From contig CM059585.1 of NCBI GenBank assembly GCA_030407085.1, positions 112,147,501 through 112,211,500 on the forward strand: a DNA stretch of 64,000 bases, written 5' to 3'. Position 1 is the first letter of the stretch, and the number at the start of each line of letters is the position of its first letter. Origin of the DNA: Trichopria drosophilae. Lineage: Eukaryota > Arthropoda > Insecta > Hymenoptera > Diapriidae. The position numbers and the translations under genes were made by a program. Shown in pieces: positions 48,457-59,940 of the stretch. The notes beneath the pieces are model-generated. The model made no database searches, had not been told where the DNA came from, and saw only the letters and a program-made list of their open reading frames with translations.

Positions 48457-49251
48457 CACGGAAAAAAAATGTTTATAGATTCTGCCGAAAACTGAGGTAA
48501 AATTTGCCTAAGAAATTCAATAACCAACATTATGTGAAATTTATATTGTCACTTCGGCAATATTTGCTTGGTAATGTCGAGAGAATGTACCTAATAACTC
48601 GTATACGACTTTTCTGCAAATTCTACTTAGTAACTTCGGCAAAAATTGCCGAGTCTCAACTCTTACCGATCAGCTGTGCTGTCTACGCGCTCCCAGAACT
48701 TTCCTGGCGCTCGTAGCGCCATTCCGCGGCGAGACCCAACATCACCTTTCCACTCAGTCGCTACAGTAGAATGGAATTTATATTTGTTATGTTTGTGTAA
48801 ATGCACTCGTTAAAATGACCGGGGAACAAAGTTCCGAAAATCAACACACCGATAGGCCAAAATTTCGATGTAGCATGGCTCCAGCGTGATTTTCTTCACT
48901 TTGTCTTTGAAAATTTGGCAAAAAGAAAGCAAATTAAAATACCTTGGACTCACGCAATATCGAAATTTTATCCGTTAGGGGTTTTGATATTCGGAACTTT
49001 GTTCCCCGGCGGTTAGAATTCCTTATGTTTACTCTTAGTTAGAACCAATTAGGACGCTGTATAAGAAATCTCGACCGTATATAACCCCTAATTTACCGAC
49101 GTCGCGGGTACGGTGGCGCTGCGCTAAAGTTGCAGTCCACGAAAATCTACATAGACTGGCTAAGCATAATGCTTAGAAAAAACTCGGCAAATATTGCCGA
49201 AGATTGTACTTAAGCGACTTCGGCAGAATCTACAAAAGTTTTTTTTCCGTG
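48457..49251. mobile_element. CACGG-TIR element, copy 1 (795 bp)
   Basis: Ends are CACGGAAAAAAAATGTTTAT and ...AAAGTTTTTTTTCCGTG, with subterminal agattctgccgaa / ttcggcagaatct. Many 'cttcggcaatatttgc' and 'aaaattgccga' subrepeats lie inside. CG flanks both ends. A 191-bp MITE (48819-49009) is nested inside. No coding capacity. Confidence 0.75.
48819..49009. mobile_element. 191-bp MITE with perfect 20-bp TIRs
   Basis: CCGGGGAACAAAGTTCCGAA at the left is exactly matched by TTCGGAACTTTGTTCCCCGG at the right. It sits inside the CACGG element copy 1 and is absent at the matching place in copy 2. The interior is non-coding. Confidence 0.8.
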
Positions 49252-49630
49252 CGGCTACGCCAAACTTCTCTCAGTGTATGTATTGACTCACACGACGTAC
49301 CAATGACTCGGTGACTTCAATTTTTATTACTCATGACTCTTATTGTTTTATTCGCGAAACGACAACGAGAATGTTGGTATGTATGTGTGATTTGACTTTT
49401 ATGACGACTTCAACCGATTGGTGAAATTCAAATTATGAAATATATTTTTGATTGAATGACCAATATAAAGATAACTATGACTTTTCATTTCAGCACCCAA
49501 CGATTCCAGTCTATAATTTTGATTTATTTATGATATTTATTAATTAATACTAATGACTATAATTGACTATTTTAATTTATGTTTGGACGATTCTGAAAGG
49601 TTTTAATTAACTGACTCCGATTCGATTCAA

Positions 49631-49648
49631 TGGCGCCCAACGTGGGGC
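49631..49648 (+). other. Primer-binding site complementary to tRNA-Lys
   Basis: TGGCGCCCAACGTGGGGC starts directly after the putative LTR. The string is the well-known site complementary to the 3' end of a tRNA-Lys isoacceptor and is decisive for an LTR-type element. Confidence 0.85.
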
Positions 49649-49744
49649 ACGAAAGAAAATAAATTCTTTCGAGTGACCCAAATTTTAATTTGCGACTGAT
49701 ATGGAATCGTTTGGTGGTGAAATAATAAATAAATTTTAATAACT

Positions 49745-50276
49745 TTGAATTTTATAAATAGTTGGACAACAAATAAATTAAAAAAAATTACGTTAGTTAA
49801 CGACAAAAAAGTTCACAATGTGTTACCGCAAACGACAATAAATACGGCGAGCAAAGTTCAACAATTAAAGCTAATGCTCGCCGAAATGCAAAGCCAAATT
49901 GACGAAATGAAAGGTCAAATGCGGCGGCAAAACGAGGATAACAGACAACAGCACAGGGAAGCTCGCGAAAATAATGAAAATAAAATAAAAAAACAGGCGA
50001 ATGAATTAGGTGCGATTTTTATGCAAAATTACAATAAACAAAAAATTGAAGTAATCGCAACTAAATTCGAAAATGAATATAAAACTGATCCGGTGACATT
50101 CCTGGAGGAACTGGATCGGTATTTGGACATAAAAAACACTAAAGGAATTAACAAATTGTTGTTCGCAGAGAACACATTACAGGGAATGGCAAAAATATGG
50201 TTTCTCATAAAGAATTTTGAAAGTTATGCCGAGTTTGAGAAATTATTTATCGAGAAATTCCACTCTACCACAATCC
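49745..50276 (+). pseudogene. gag-like N-terminal fragment
   Basis: About 177 open codons. A coiled-coil Gln/Glu/Asn-rich stretch (MQSQIDEMKGQMRRQNEDNR) is followed by a capsid-like helix pattern (DPVTFLEELDRYLD ... AKIWFLIKNFESYAEFEKLF) typical of retrotransposon gag. No zinc knuckle; the frame runs into foreign sequence. The first in-frame ATG is near 49873, so the true start is uncertain. Described only; not rebuilt. Confidence 0.7.
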
Positions 50277-50282
50277 CATTAG

Positions 50283-50401
50283 GGGTCTTCCATAAACCAC
50301 GTGGCCCTAAATTGCCCACTTTTTGACCCCCCCCCCCCTCCCCCACGTGGCTTATCATCGCGTTTGACCGACTCCCCCCCCCCCCCCCCCCCCCCCGGCA
50401 G
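50283..50401. repeat. Half-copy of a GGTCTTCCATAAACCACGTGG repeat with poly-C runs
   Basis: Contains runs of 12 C (50327-50338) and 23 C (50374-50396). The pattern 'ggtcttccataaaccacgtgg ... ttttgaccccc' recalls a common insect repeat that ends with the mirrored text. Here only one side is present. Confidence 0.55.
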
Positions 50402-50454
50402 GAACGTGGTTTTTTCAATTTTTTTTTATATCTTATTTGTTAAGCACATTATAT

Positions 50455-50680
50455 CGGCGGCTCTTACGAAGAACGCTCTAATTCATTTCGTAATGAAGAA
50501 AGCTCTATTTCAGATCTCACCACGAAGAATGCTTTATGTTAGATATCACTACGAAGAACGCTCAATTTCTAAATAAAGTTTTTTTAGTGAAATCCTGACA
50601 TATTATGTTTTTCATAATAACTTTAGAAATGGAGCGTTTTCACCATAAATTTGACATAGAGCGTTCTTTGTAAGAGCCAC
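50455..50680. repeat. ACGAAGAACGCTC tandem/inverted repeat cluster
   Basis: Four degenerate direct copies of 'tacgaagaacgctctaatt' (about 50465-50575) are followed by inverted copies (gagcgttttcacc, tagagcgttctttgtaagagc). The outermost pair gctcttacgaagaacgctcta is matched at about 50653-50675. Confidence 0.6.
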
Positions 50681-51216
50681 ATCGAGTATATATTACAAAT
50701 AATTTTAAATTATATAAAAACCTTTCTGTAATAATTAGTGACAAGGAAAACATAAATGAAAACATACACGGAAAAAAAAACGTTGATAGATTCTGCCGAA
50801 AACTTAAGTAAAATTTGTATAAGAAATTCAGTAACCAACATTATGTGAAATTTATATTGTCACTTCGGCAATATTTGCTTGGTAATGTCGAGAGAATGTA
50901 CCCAATAACTCGTATACGACTTTTCTGCAAAAATTGCCGAGTCTCAACGGTCAACTCTTGCTGATCAGCTGTGCTGGTTAATGCTAGTCCAGACTGCAAA
51001 CTCCAGCGCGCCGCGGAAAATATACAACTTTTCTTGATTTTCCCGATTTTTATTTCGATTTCGATGCATGACAACTATTTTTGTAGTTTGAATGGCTAAT
51101 TTGAATATCATTTTTTTAATAGGTTAGTTTGTCGGGTTAATAATTCAAATATACAATAATTTGAGGTTAAATGTTAATCTCACAAATTAGAAAATCTCCC
51201 TTACTCTCTCTTATGT

Positions 51217-51645
51217 GGTAAAAAAAGGTGATGGTAAATTTACCATCCTAAAATACATTGTATGTAAATTTACAGTCAGTTGCAATGTTACGTGTCAATT
51301 CTGATTAAGACAATGACGAACATTGTACATTTACAATTCGAATGCTATTTTACTACATCAATTGCAGTATCGTAACATAACAAACAGTTCAGTTACCACC
51401 GGAGTGTGAAATGATGACATTAAACATGAATCGATTTACTTCCAACGTTTAACATAGTTATTTCACACTCCGGTGGTAAATAAGATGTTCATTTTGTTTA
51501 ATTACTTCATTTGATACAGTGAAATACCATTTGTAATGTAGATGTACAACGTTCCTCGTTGTGTTACATAGAAATGATATGTAAAAGTACAGTCGAATGT
51601 AAATTTACATACAATGTAATGTAAAAGAATCAATTTTTTTTACAG
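51217..51645. mobile_element. Nested TIR element with inner CCACCGGAGTGTGAAAT hairpin
   Basis: The ends GGTAAAAAAAGGTGAT and complement of ATCAATTTTTTTTACAG pair loosely. The stronger subterminal pair is acattgtatgtaaatttac / gtaaatttacatacaatgt. The centre has accaccggagtgtgaaat and its exact complement (51396-51477). Non-coding. Confidence 0.55.
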
Positions 51646-52543
51646 TATATATATAGAATCGTACTTCAGTTGGCGCAATAAAAGTATGAAGCAGTGAATT
51701 GTGTGATATATATCATGTATTTAAAAATGTATGTGTAAATGTATATATTATTTTATCCGGTTAACCAAACTAAAAAATCAGGTTAACCTCCTAAAGTGAA
51801 AAGTTTTAAAAGAAATAAAAATATATTTTTGACATTTGCATAATTGCGTATATATCCCCAGCTCTATCGATTCTTGGCTGCTGAGTCTCTCTTGTCATTG
51901 CTTGTTACACAAAGTAAAAACAAAGACAAGTGGAGGACCGATGGCCAAGAATCGATAAAACTAGCTATACTTACAAGGAATACATGTAAAATGTAAATAA
52001 AATTTAAGGAGCAAAGCCTAAAGAGTAGGGTGTGTCATTGAGGGATTTATTAAGTAGAATGGAATTTATATTTGTTACGTTTGTGTAAATGATATGCACG
52101 CGTTAAAATTCAACTTATGCTCCTGTAGTTGATTGTATATATAAAATTGTTTGAAAACATATATGATATTTAAATCATGTATGAAAGCGTAAAAAATATC
52201 TGCAGAGAAACATAAGAAAATGTAATTTGCATTGTATTTCAGACATCATTTTCTGTTCCATAACGTTCACTTGTGTGATGACATTGTTTTTTCAATTCTG
52301 TTCACACTTTTTAAGTTTTCTTACTATCTTTAAAATAGTAATATATTATATTCTTTTATTAATTAGAATTTTTAAATTTGTATTGGAAAGAATGGAGTAT
52401 GACTTTTATTGTGATATAAACAATTGAAAGATCTAATTTTCAATAATTTATATCTTATAAGGGAAGTAAATTATACAATTTTTTACAAATATATACTTTT
52501 ATTCAATAAAATAAGTAACTGATTACAAATACAGTATAACTAA

Positions 52544-53376
52544 TTACAATATATGTCTAATCGCAACATAGTATGACATTTTCTTTTTAATTAATATGCC
52601 TGGAATCGCATTCAATGTAGTATTTAGTTTTTTCATTACCCGGTTATCATTATCAAATAATACTGAATAAGCATAATAATGTTCATCGAAAGTTGTTGCT
52701 GGTAACAAAATTAGTACAAAATACATTTCAGTTTTGTAGAACTTACTTATAATTATTATGTAATAAAATTTCACGATTAATAAGACTCTCAGCTAATATC
52801 GAGGTATCTACTTTATTGGTCTGTTTGAATTTACTTAAAACAAGCCTTCCTGAAAAGTCACTTTCCAAGTATTTTGTAAATTCTTGTGCTTCTGTAGTAA
52901 ATAAGTAAAATATATGCAATACTGCATACAAAAATATATATATGAAATACGTATAAAATAAATGTTACAACTCTGATACTTAACGAGTGGACAGAATCGG
53001 TTCCTTCTGTATTTCAATAGTAGAAACTACTATTTCACATGATTGAATCAATTCATCATTTATCTCGATAAATTCTGATTGATTATCAAATGAGTTATTT
53101 AAAAAAATGTTCTTCTCTGCATCTTTAAAATCTTTGTATTTTAAAAAAAATTTTTTTTGGTAGCCCAAAATTGGTATCAATTTTTGAATAAATTCGCTGT
53201 CCAAGCAGTTTACATAAGAGTAACAAAAGTACAAAAAAATGTTTAAAAAAAGAAGATAAAAGATATAAAATTAAAGAAAATGGTAGGTATGTAGGGAATT
53301 GTTATATACCTTCAAATATCTTCATTAATTCCCTTAAATCCCAAGACTCTAAAATATTTTTTACGAAAGAATCCAT
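52544..53376 (-). pseudogene. Decayed SAM-domain-like gene, four exon remnants
   Basis: Pieces on minus: 53376-53310 (MDSFVKNILESWDLRELMKI, SAM-like first helices, GTATAT donor), 53196-52985 (EFIQKLIPILGYQKKFFLKY ...), 52891-52747 (EFTKYLESDFSGRLVLSKF, GTAAGT donor) and about 52727-52544 (TTFDEHYYAYSVLFDNDNR ... stop). Exons 2 and 3 join in phase, but 1-2 and 3-4 do not: each join is out of phase and runs into a stop. This suggests decay. It resembles the first half of SAM-domain proteins repeated across insect genomes. Lies inside the enlarged CACGG element. Confidence 0.5.
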
Positions 53377-53744
53377 ATTATCCAATACAATTTTCAGGAA
53401 TGAAGGTTACAAAGAACAAAAAAATATGTTGTTTAAAAATATAATTATATATCGATAAGGGGTCGTTTTCGCGGGGTACTTTCTTACGTTTACGCTTCGT
53501 TAGAACCAATCAGAACGCTGTATAAGAAATCTCCCCCTGTGAACAAATGTTCTGATTGGTTCTAACGTAAGCGTAACTGAAGACTACCGGCGTCAAAACG
53601 AGTCCTAAATTACCGACGTCGCAGGTATACTGGCGCGGCGCTGAAGTGGCAGTCCATGGAAATCTACATAAGCTGGCTAAGCAGAATGCTTAGAAAAAAC
53701 TCGGCAAATATTGCCGAAGTTCAGACTCGGCAGATTCTGCTTAA

Positions 53745-54684
53745 CCCTTTGCGGCATACATTTTTCTTTACACGGAAAACAGCTGAAAATTGTTACTCGG
53801 GGGTTTTCGGGGTCGCTGATTTCGAATCTGAAGTCAGATTTTGAAAATTCAAAATGGCGGATCCAAGATGGCGGACCGAAATATAAAAAGTTGCTTGATC
53901 TAAGCGAAATTTGTTACTCGGGGGTTTTCGGGGTCGCTGATTTCGAATCTGAAGTCAGATTTTGAAAATTCAAAATGGCGGACCGAAATATAAAAAGTGG
54001 CTCGATCTCAGCGAAATTTGTTACTTGGGGGTTTTCGGGGTCGCTGATTTCGAATCTGACTTCAGATTTGCAAAATTCAAATTGGCGGATCTAGGATGGC
54101 GAACGAACGTAAAAATCGAGTGTTGGATTTTCTTGAAAATTGGTACGTTTTCTCGATCACCGATGACAAATCCAGTGTCAGATTTCAACAATTAAATGTG
54201 GATGAAATTAAAACAAATTTTGGTCAGCCATCTTGGATCCGCCATTTTGAATTTTCAAAATCTGACTTCAGATTCGTAATCAGCGATCCCGAAAACCCCG
54301 GAGTAATTTCGTATAGATCGAGCAACTTTTCATATTTCGGTCCGCCATCTTGGATCCGCCATTTTAATTTTTACAAATCTGACGTCAGATTCGAAATCAG
54401 CGACCCAAAAAACATAAAATGCTATAGTTTCATGCAAATATATATAATTGTTCAATCAAAAATGAATTTTTTCTGAAATTATTGATATTTTTCCGTGGTT
54501 ATTTATTTATAATAATTAAAAATTAACGATAATTGATAATATGTAACTTTTTTTATGATTATATACATCTTATTAACATAATTAACTCAAAAACCCGATT
54601 GCTTAGATGAAAACAGCCGAATAATTAATTAAAAACTGAGAGAAAATAGGTGGGATGCTGAGCATCCCACTATGCCGCAAAGGG
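53745..54684. mobile_element. piggyBac-type MITE (CCCTTTGCGGCAT ends)
   Basis: CCCTTTGCGGCAT and its complement are flanked by exact TTAA on both sides (53741-53744, 54685-54688), diagnostic of piggyBac transposition. The interior has three direct copies of 'gggggttttcggggtcgctgatttcgaatctga' with AAAATGGCGGA text, then two or three inverted copies, giving a long degenerate palindrome. The frame 54096-54476 is an echo of this. It is inserted in the right end of the CACGG element. Confidence 0.88.
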
Positions 54685-54833
54685 TTAAGTGACTTCGGCA
54701 GAATCTACAAAAGTTTTTTTTCCGTGTACCTTGAAATATTTAAAATAGAAAAATTTTATTATTTATATTTTAATAAAGTTTTAAAATAATTAAATGGTAA
54801 TGGCGTTAGTAAATGGCGATCGTAGCCATTCGA

Positions 54834-57800
54834 TTATGTCGGGAATAATTGGGAATTGATTTGCGCCTTCATTACATTCCTCAGTCTCGATATTTCCGTG
54901 TGTGCCATATCAATATCCTCTTCTTCACACCACTCTATTATCGGCTCCAAAGTGTCCAGTTCACATAAAAATTCGTTTTCTCGCTTCGAAAGTATTTTCT
55001 TAATTTTTTGTTTTTTGCTGCAGCTTCTCCCATGTATTGATTTTTCATGAATTTTTGTTTGTTTTTTCGTTGCAAAGTACGCGCCACATGCATAACACGT
55101 CCTTTCTGCAATAGGAAGAAAAATATAATGTTAGCGTAAAACTATAAATTGATAATATTAATGAATTTATCTCAATTTAAGTAATTTAAATCGAGAAATT
55201 CAATCATTACTTAATTTCTACATTATAACATTACTAGAATACCGATAAGTTCAATCATTAATTTATATAAATTGATAATACTATACTTTTATAGTATTTA
55301 AAAGTGATGTTATTGTAGAAGAGGAAAATTTAATCAGATTTACAATTCTTTAATACCTGCGATCTGATCTCTCACTGAAGGACAGTAGAAATCATATGGC
55401 ACGGTGGAACCTGTTGCCGTAACAGGTTTCAACCCAATAGATTGCCTTAAGCAGAAATCAGGAAAACTGTCCTCTTTAACGTCTTCTGGGGCAGGAATTA
55501 TAAGCAAACCTTCATCTGATCTTCGCAATGGGAAAGGTGGTGGAAGGAAACCATTGCTCAAAGGAAGTATGTCTTTTAAATTACTCCTCCAATCACCACA
55601 GCAAATTCGGTCAACACACTTAACTATCTGCACTCAAAAATATATAAATTATATGTGGGCAAATCTCAGAAACTTTTAAATATTCGTCTATAAAAGTTGA
55701 AAAGTCTTCCCCGTTGAGCACATTCTTAAAATTTATATATGTTATTTCTAGGCTAATATGTATTAGATGACGATATATGATTCATTTTTTAAGCAACGCT
55801 GAAAATTTTCGTATAATTTTCCATTGCTTTTGAAATGTGAAATTATTGGATTTAGAGGATGATATTGTCGCTATTGGAGAGATTGGACAGTTTCTAGGAG
55901 CCTTTAAAACCATTATTCAATGTTAACGAGTTGATGTTATCTTTATTTTGGACTTTTGAAACGATCAGACATGTTGTAAACAATGTTCTTCTTCAATGGT
56001 TCGTGTACCATTGAAAAATGAAATTTTTTTAAACCAGTCACGCAATTTACGCAAGAGCTTTCTAATTTCGAACTAATATTTTTCTAACTTCATTTTTGAG
56101 CACATTCACGTCTAGATTTATTCCTTTTTGCTCACAGAACTACTGTACATGTAATGATTAAAACTATGCTGCACGAACAATCGTCGAAAAATGAAAGAAT
56201 ATTGCTTTTTTTGCAAAATCGAGGGACATATTTTACGTACGTTTTTTTGACGTTCTGAAATAAGCAATACTTTTACCCAAGTGGTAAATGTTTGTTTTTT
56301 TGTCTAGTATTATGTGTAAAAATTTCAAATTGATTAAAGAAGCTATGAAAAAGTTACAGACTCAAACGTAACAAAGAATTAGCGGAGTGACACTTTTTTA
56401 TTCGCGTTTTTTTGCATATTTTTCACTTTCGTAATGTATTTAGAGCATATTTAACAGCACTGATGATTGTAATAGCATACAAGTGTCTCAAAATACGGAG
56501 GGACACAAAATTTAAAGGTATTACATATAAATTATTTTAGAGGTATTGTATATGTGTAAGTTTATACCTGAAGAAAATACTGGCTTTCTTGCACGTGTGA
56601 ATTATACCATTCAGGTGATACAAGTTCTGGCGCCTGAGCAACACTTTCTGGCTGGATGTACTCTGCATCAACTGGATAGCCGCCTATTATCATTTTGCTC
56701 CACACTTCAGCAAGTGTCTCGCCCGCAAAAGCAAAATTCTGTTTTTCAAGATTCTTATCAATTGTTACAGCAGAATTATCGAGATGGGAACCGTAATGAT
56801 CGTGTGGTAATATTAGACCGGTCAGTTCACGACTCAAGGGAGCCATGCGTCTTTCCACGCGGTTATAGGCACTTCTCCCCGGAGCATTAGTGATCAAGAA
56901 CATAGCGTCTAGGTTATAGGTCTTAAAATGATCTACAGCATGCAAAATAACTTTATGATAGCTTTATTTTAAATAGAATTTACAATTTTGAAGTGATAGT
57001 GCTCTGCACTTTTAGTATTTAAATGTATACCATAAAGTATATCTTTAAAAGATTCCAAGCGAAGAAGTCGTTGAAGATCAAAAGCATGTGATGCTGCAGT
57101 GCTCGAGCAATGTTTAGCACTGCGTATGGCAACATATGTGGGTCCGGAATAAGTGACTGATTTTGGATCGCCAATTTTACTAGCATCAATTTTGATACCT
57201 GCATATACACTTGGTATCAGTTTATGACTGGGTGCTACCACCCAGTCGTGGTCTGGTAAAATCACTTTATATTCCAGGTGCATCAACATGGGTGCTTGTT
57301 TGTTCGCTGCTGTCAGACCAAGTGGTACTCTACTTTTGTCATCTTGAGAGATGACGGCAACTTGATTAGGTCCTAAAATCGAAATTAACTGTTCCACAGC
57401 CCTATAATATAGAAATGGCATTAAATTTCATAACTATAATGGAATAAAAGATCTTCAAAGCTTATATAGCTTAAAATATTAATTATTATAGGTTCAATAC
57501 ATACCGTATTGACGCGGTACAAAACTTTCCATCGACATGTTCTTTTTTCGCATCTGCTTGTGCCCGGCATAGCTTTACATGTACAGTACTGACGTGCCTT
57601 TTACCTTCAGCTGTGAAAGAATTCCGAGGTAGAAGCCGAAGATAAAGACCACTCTGGGATATCGCAATGTCATGATCTTGTAGCTCTGTATGCAAATCCT
57701 TCAAAGTTTTGCAACTTCGAACTAACTCTGAACGTCGCCTACTATCAGCAGCTCCACCAAACATTGCGATATCAACAATTGTCTTCAGCAATTCCGGCTG

Positions 57801-58315
57801 ATCCTCTTCAAGTCTGGGCCGTCCTGGCTCGTTACGAATCTATTAAAATGCAAAATAAAAAACGGTGATAGTATATTTAAATAATATAAAATACAAATAA
57901 CTATAAAATAAGAGTTACTAATTGATAGAAAACAATCTACTTACATGCAACGTCTTTGCTAATTGCGAATTGTCCATTTTAATTTTTTTTAAAGTTTCTC
58001 GTCTTTCATCTCTGTACTTTTTCTCCCGACGTGCTTTGGCCTTCTTTGCGGTCAACTTTTTTTTATAAATTTCAAGATTCTTTCTCATTTTATTAATTTT
58101 GTTCTGAATGTCAGGGCCAGCAAGGCCAGAATCACGTGCCTCAACTGCAGCAATGAGCTGTTTCTCCAACAAACTTATTTTGGCCTTCAGGTCGTTTTGA
58201 GCAGGAGTGCTGTATTGACGAGTTTTATCGGAACTAGTCACCGTGGATTTCGTATCATCATCATCCTCTTCACTACTTGTCTCAATTTGTACAAATCTAC
58301 CACGTTTATTATTTT
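54834..58315 (-). CDS. DDE-transposase-like protein with C2H2 finger, second Asp region missing
   Basis: Exons on minus: 58315-57945, 57839-57505, 57401-57031, 56932-56568, 55627-55357, 55105-54834. All GT-AG, in phase, no stops, 661 residues plus an unidentified upstream exon (phase 1). The N-terminal acidic patch (SSEEDDDD) is followed by a coiled coil, then FGGAADSRRRSELVRSCKTL, a helix region. ISQDDKSRVPLGLTAANKQ would hold the first catalytic Asp; TNAPGRSAYNRVERRMAPLS and GETLAEVW follow, the latter probably with the last Glu. The end has a C2H2 finger (CYACGAYF ... HEKSIH). As I recall the family, a VDGGPDENPR motif with the second Asp should precede KVI; here only YHKVILHAV survives within the 98-base intron. 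Related proteins recur as invertebrate mobile-element genes. It may be dead or domesticated. Confidence 0.65.
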
Positions 58316-59557
58316 CTGAAAGCAGCAAAAAATTCGTTCAACAATTTATTTTTCGAATTATTTCAAAGAAAATCTAAAAATTTCAGAAAATCTACATTAC
58401 TTTATTACTTTTAAATACATTTCGAATGTCATATAGAATTCCAGGGTTTGGGAAAAGATGAATGTTTTCCCATGAATTAAAATTTCACTACTTAAATTGA
58501 AGATGAAATCGTCGTTGAAGGCAAACAAATTATAATTCTTAAATAATTTTAATTAAAATAACTGTTATGCTTGACTGAACATTTTTCTTTTTATACATGG
58601 AATTGATTTTTTTTAAATGATGCAATTTTAACAAACACGGTCTTGTTTCTAACTATGTATATAGGTCCTGCATAATTTCAATATTCAGTTATTTTAAAAA
58701 ATACAAACCAAAATAGCTATATATTATTTGCAAATTATCTTTAAAAATAATATATTATATAATATTTAGTTGAATTTTATATTAATTTTTAAAAACTGAA
58801 CTGCGAAGATTTATAGAGTTGCATGACTCAAAGAAAAAAGTCTTTGATCGATAAAATCCCATTATTTTAAAACCAATGAATTCAAATAACAAAAAAAGAA
58901 CGAAATAATTAATTTAAATATTTAAAATTTTTTTAGACAATATAATTTTTGTTCTCTCTTCAAGAATATTCAAGCAAGTCAATATGATAATTCAATTCTT
59001 GGAAGTATAATTTACTATAATTTCTTAAAATCTAATGTTTACTTTGAGTACCTAAAAGAGAAAATAATCGCGATCCTAAAATTTAACTGATCATTTTTAT
59101 ACATGTCTAAATTTCTATGAATTTACTTATGAGTGAGATAATACATATAAACAAAATAAACAGTGAATTTTCGTTGGTTTTTATTTTTGAACCGCATGAA
59201 ACTCTCATGATGCTTTTTAGCATATGTATGCCAACTTTATTTAGAACATTTGAAATCACTTCTTGAATCTTTTTACTATCCTATCTTTGTATATGTCAAT
59301 TTAATTCAATTAAAATTATAGAAACAAATATATATAATTTTTAAAACAAATTAATTTGTATAGTTTTATTTGTTTGAAATATGACGAGCATAATTTAAAT
59401 TTAATATTCCGACGATTTCACAGAAAACGATAAAATATCGATGAAAAAAATATTTTGCGTTAATATAATATATGAATTTTTTACAGTTTCACACATACAA
59501 AATAAAAATAAGCTGATAAGAATTCGTGAAATATTTATGACAATTTAGTTTAATATA
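58316..59557. other. AT-rich intergenic DNA, nothing recognised
   Basis: Should contain the first exon or TIR of the transposase-like gene if these exist nearby, but no ATG exon with a phase-1 donor or inverted repeat could be supported. Confidence 0.4.
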
Positions 59558-59940
59558 TAGTAGTAGTAGTAGTATATATTTAAACCCATATGTGAATTAC
59601 AGAAGAATTCTTTTGGGTGGAGTGCACCGCTTCGTATACAAAAGTATATACAAAAAAAAAACAAAAGCGCTACGCTGACACAATAAATAAATAAATACGC
59701 AAAAAAAACAGGCAATAAAAATACATAAAAGTAGCTCACGCATACTTGAACCGCATAAAAACTAAAAAGAGTTAGACCTCGCACTATAAATAAATAAACG
59801 CAAAATACACAATACAAAGCACAAAACCCCGCTAGATGGCGCTAAACCTGTCCCCGTTACAGATGATAAGCGTTGCTGCCCTAAATTTCCAGGAGAAATT
59901 GTCTTCTGGCGAAGCACGAGCTAACGAAGCCAAAAAGAAC

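Larger units (their letters stand above)
49277..50276 (+). mobile_element. 5' fragment of a Ty3/Gypsy-type LTR element
   Basis: A primer-binding site at 49631-49648 is followed by a gag-like frame. The LTR would end just before it (about 49629); a start near 49277 (TGTATG...) is a guess from the TG...CA rule. The copy is lost after the first part of gag, where an unrelated poly-C repeat begins (about 50280). No protease, polymerase or 3' LTR is seen in the window. Confidence 0.7.
50767..54726. mobile_element. CACGG-TIR element, copy 2, enlarged to 4 kb
   Basis: Starts CACGGAAAAAAAAACGTTGA and ends AAAGTTTTTTTTCCGTG with TA on both sides. It shares with copy 1 the left 200 bases, the gtagaatggaatttatattt block (52060) and the right 250 bases (53490-53740 plus 54689-54726). 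The rest is inserted: a TIR element (51217-51645), a small inverted pair around ATCGATTCTTGGC (about 51856-51966), a SAM-like pseudogene and a piggyBac MITE. A hairpin (ttagaaccaatcagaacg and complement) lies at 53490-53573. Confidence 0.7.

Noticed and set aside
54096..54476. 126-codon plus frame in the 54-kb MITE
   Set aside because: Echo of the GGTCGCTGAT/CGCCATTTTG palindrome; no protein family and no start context.
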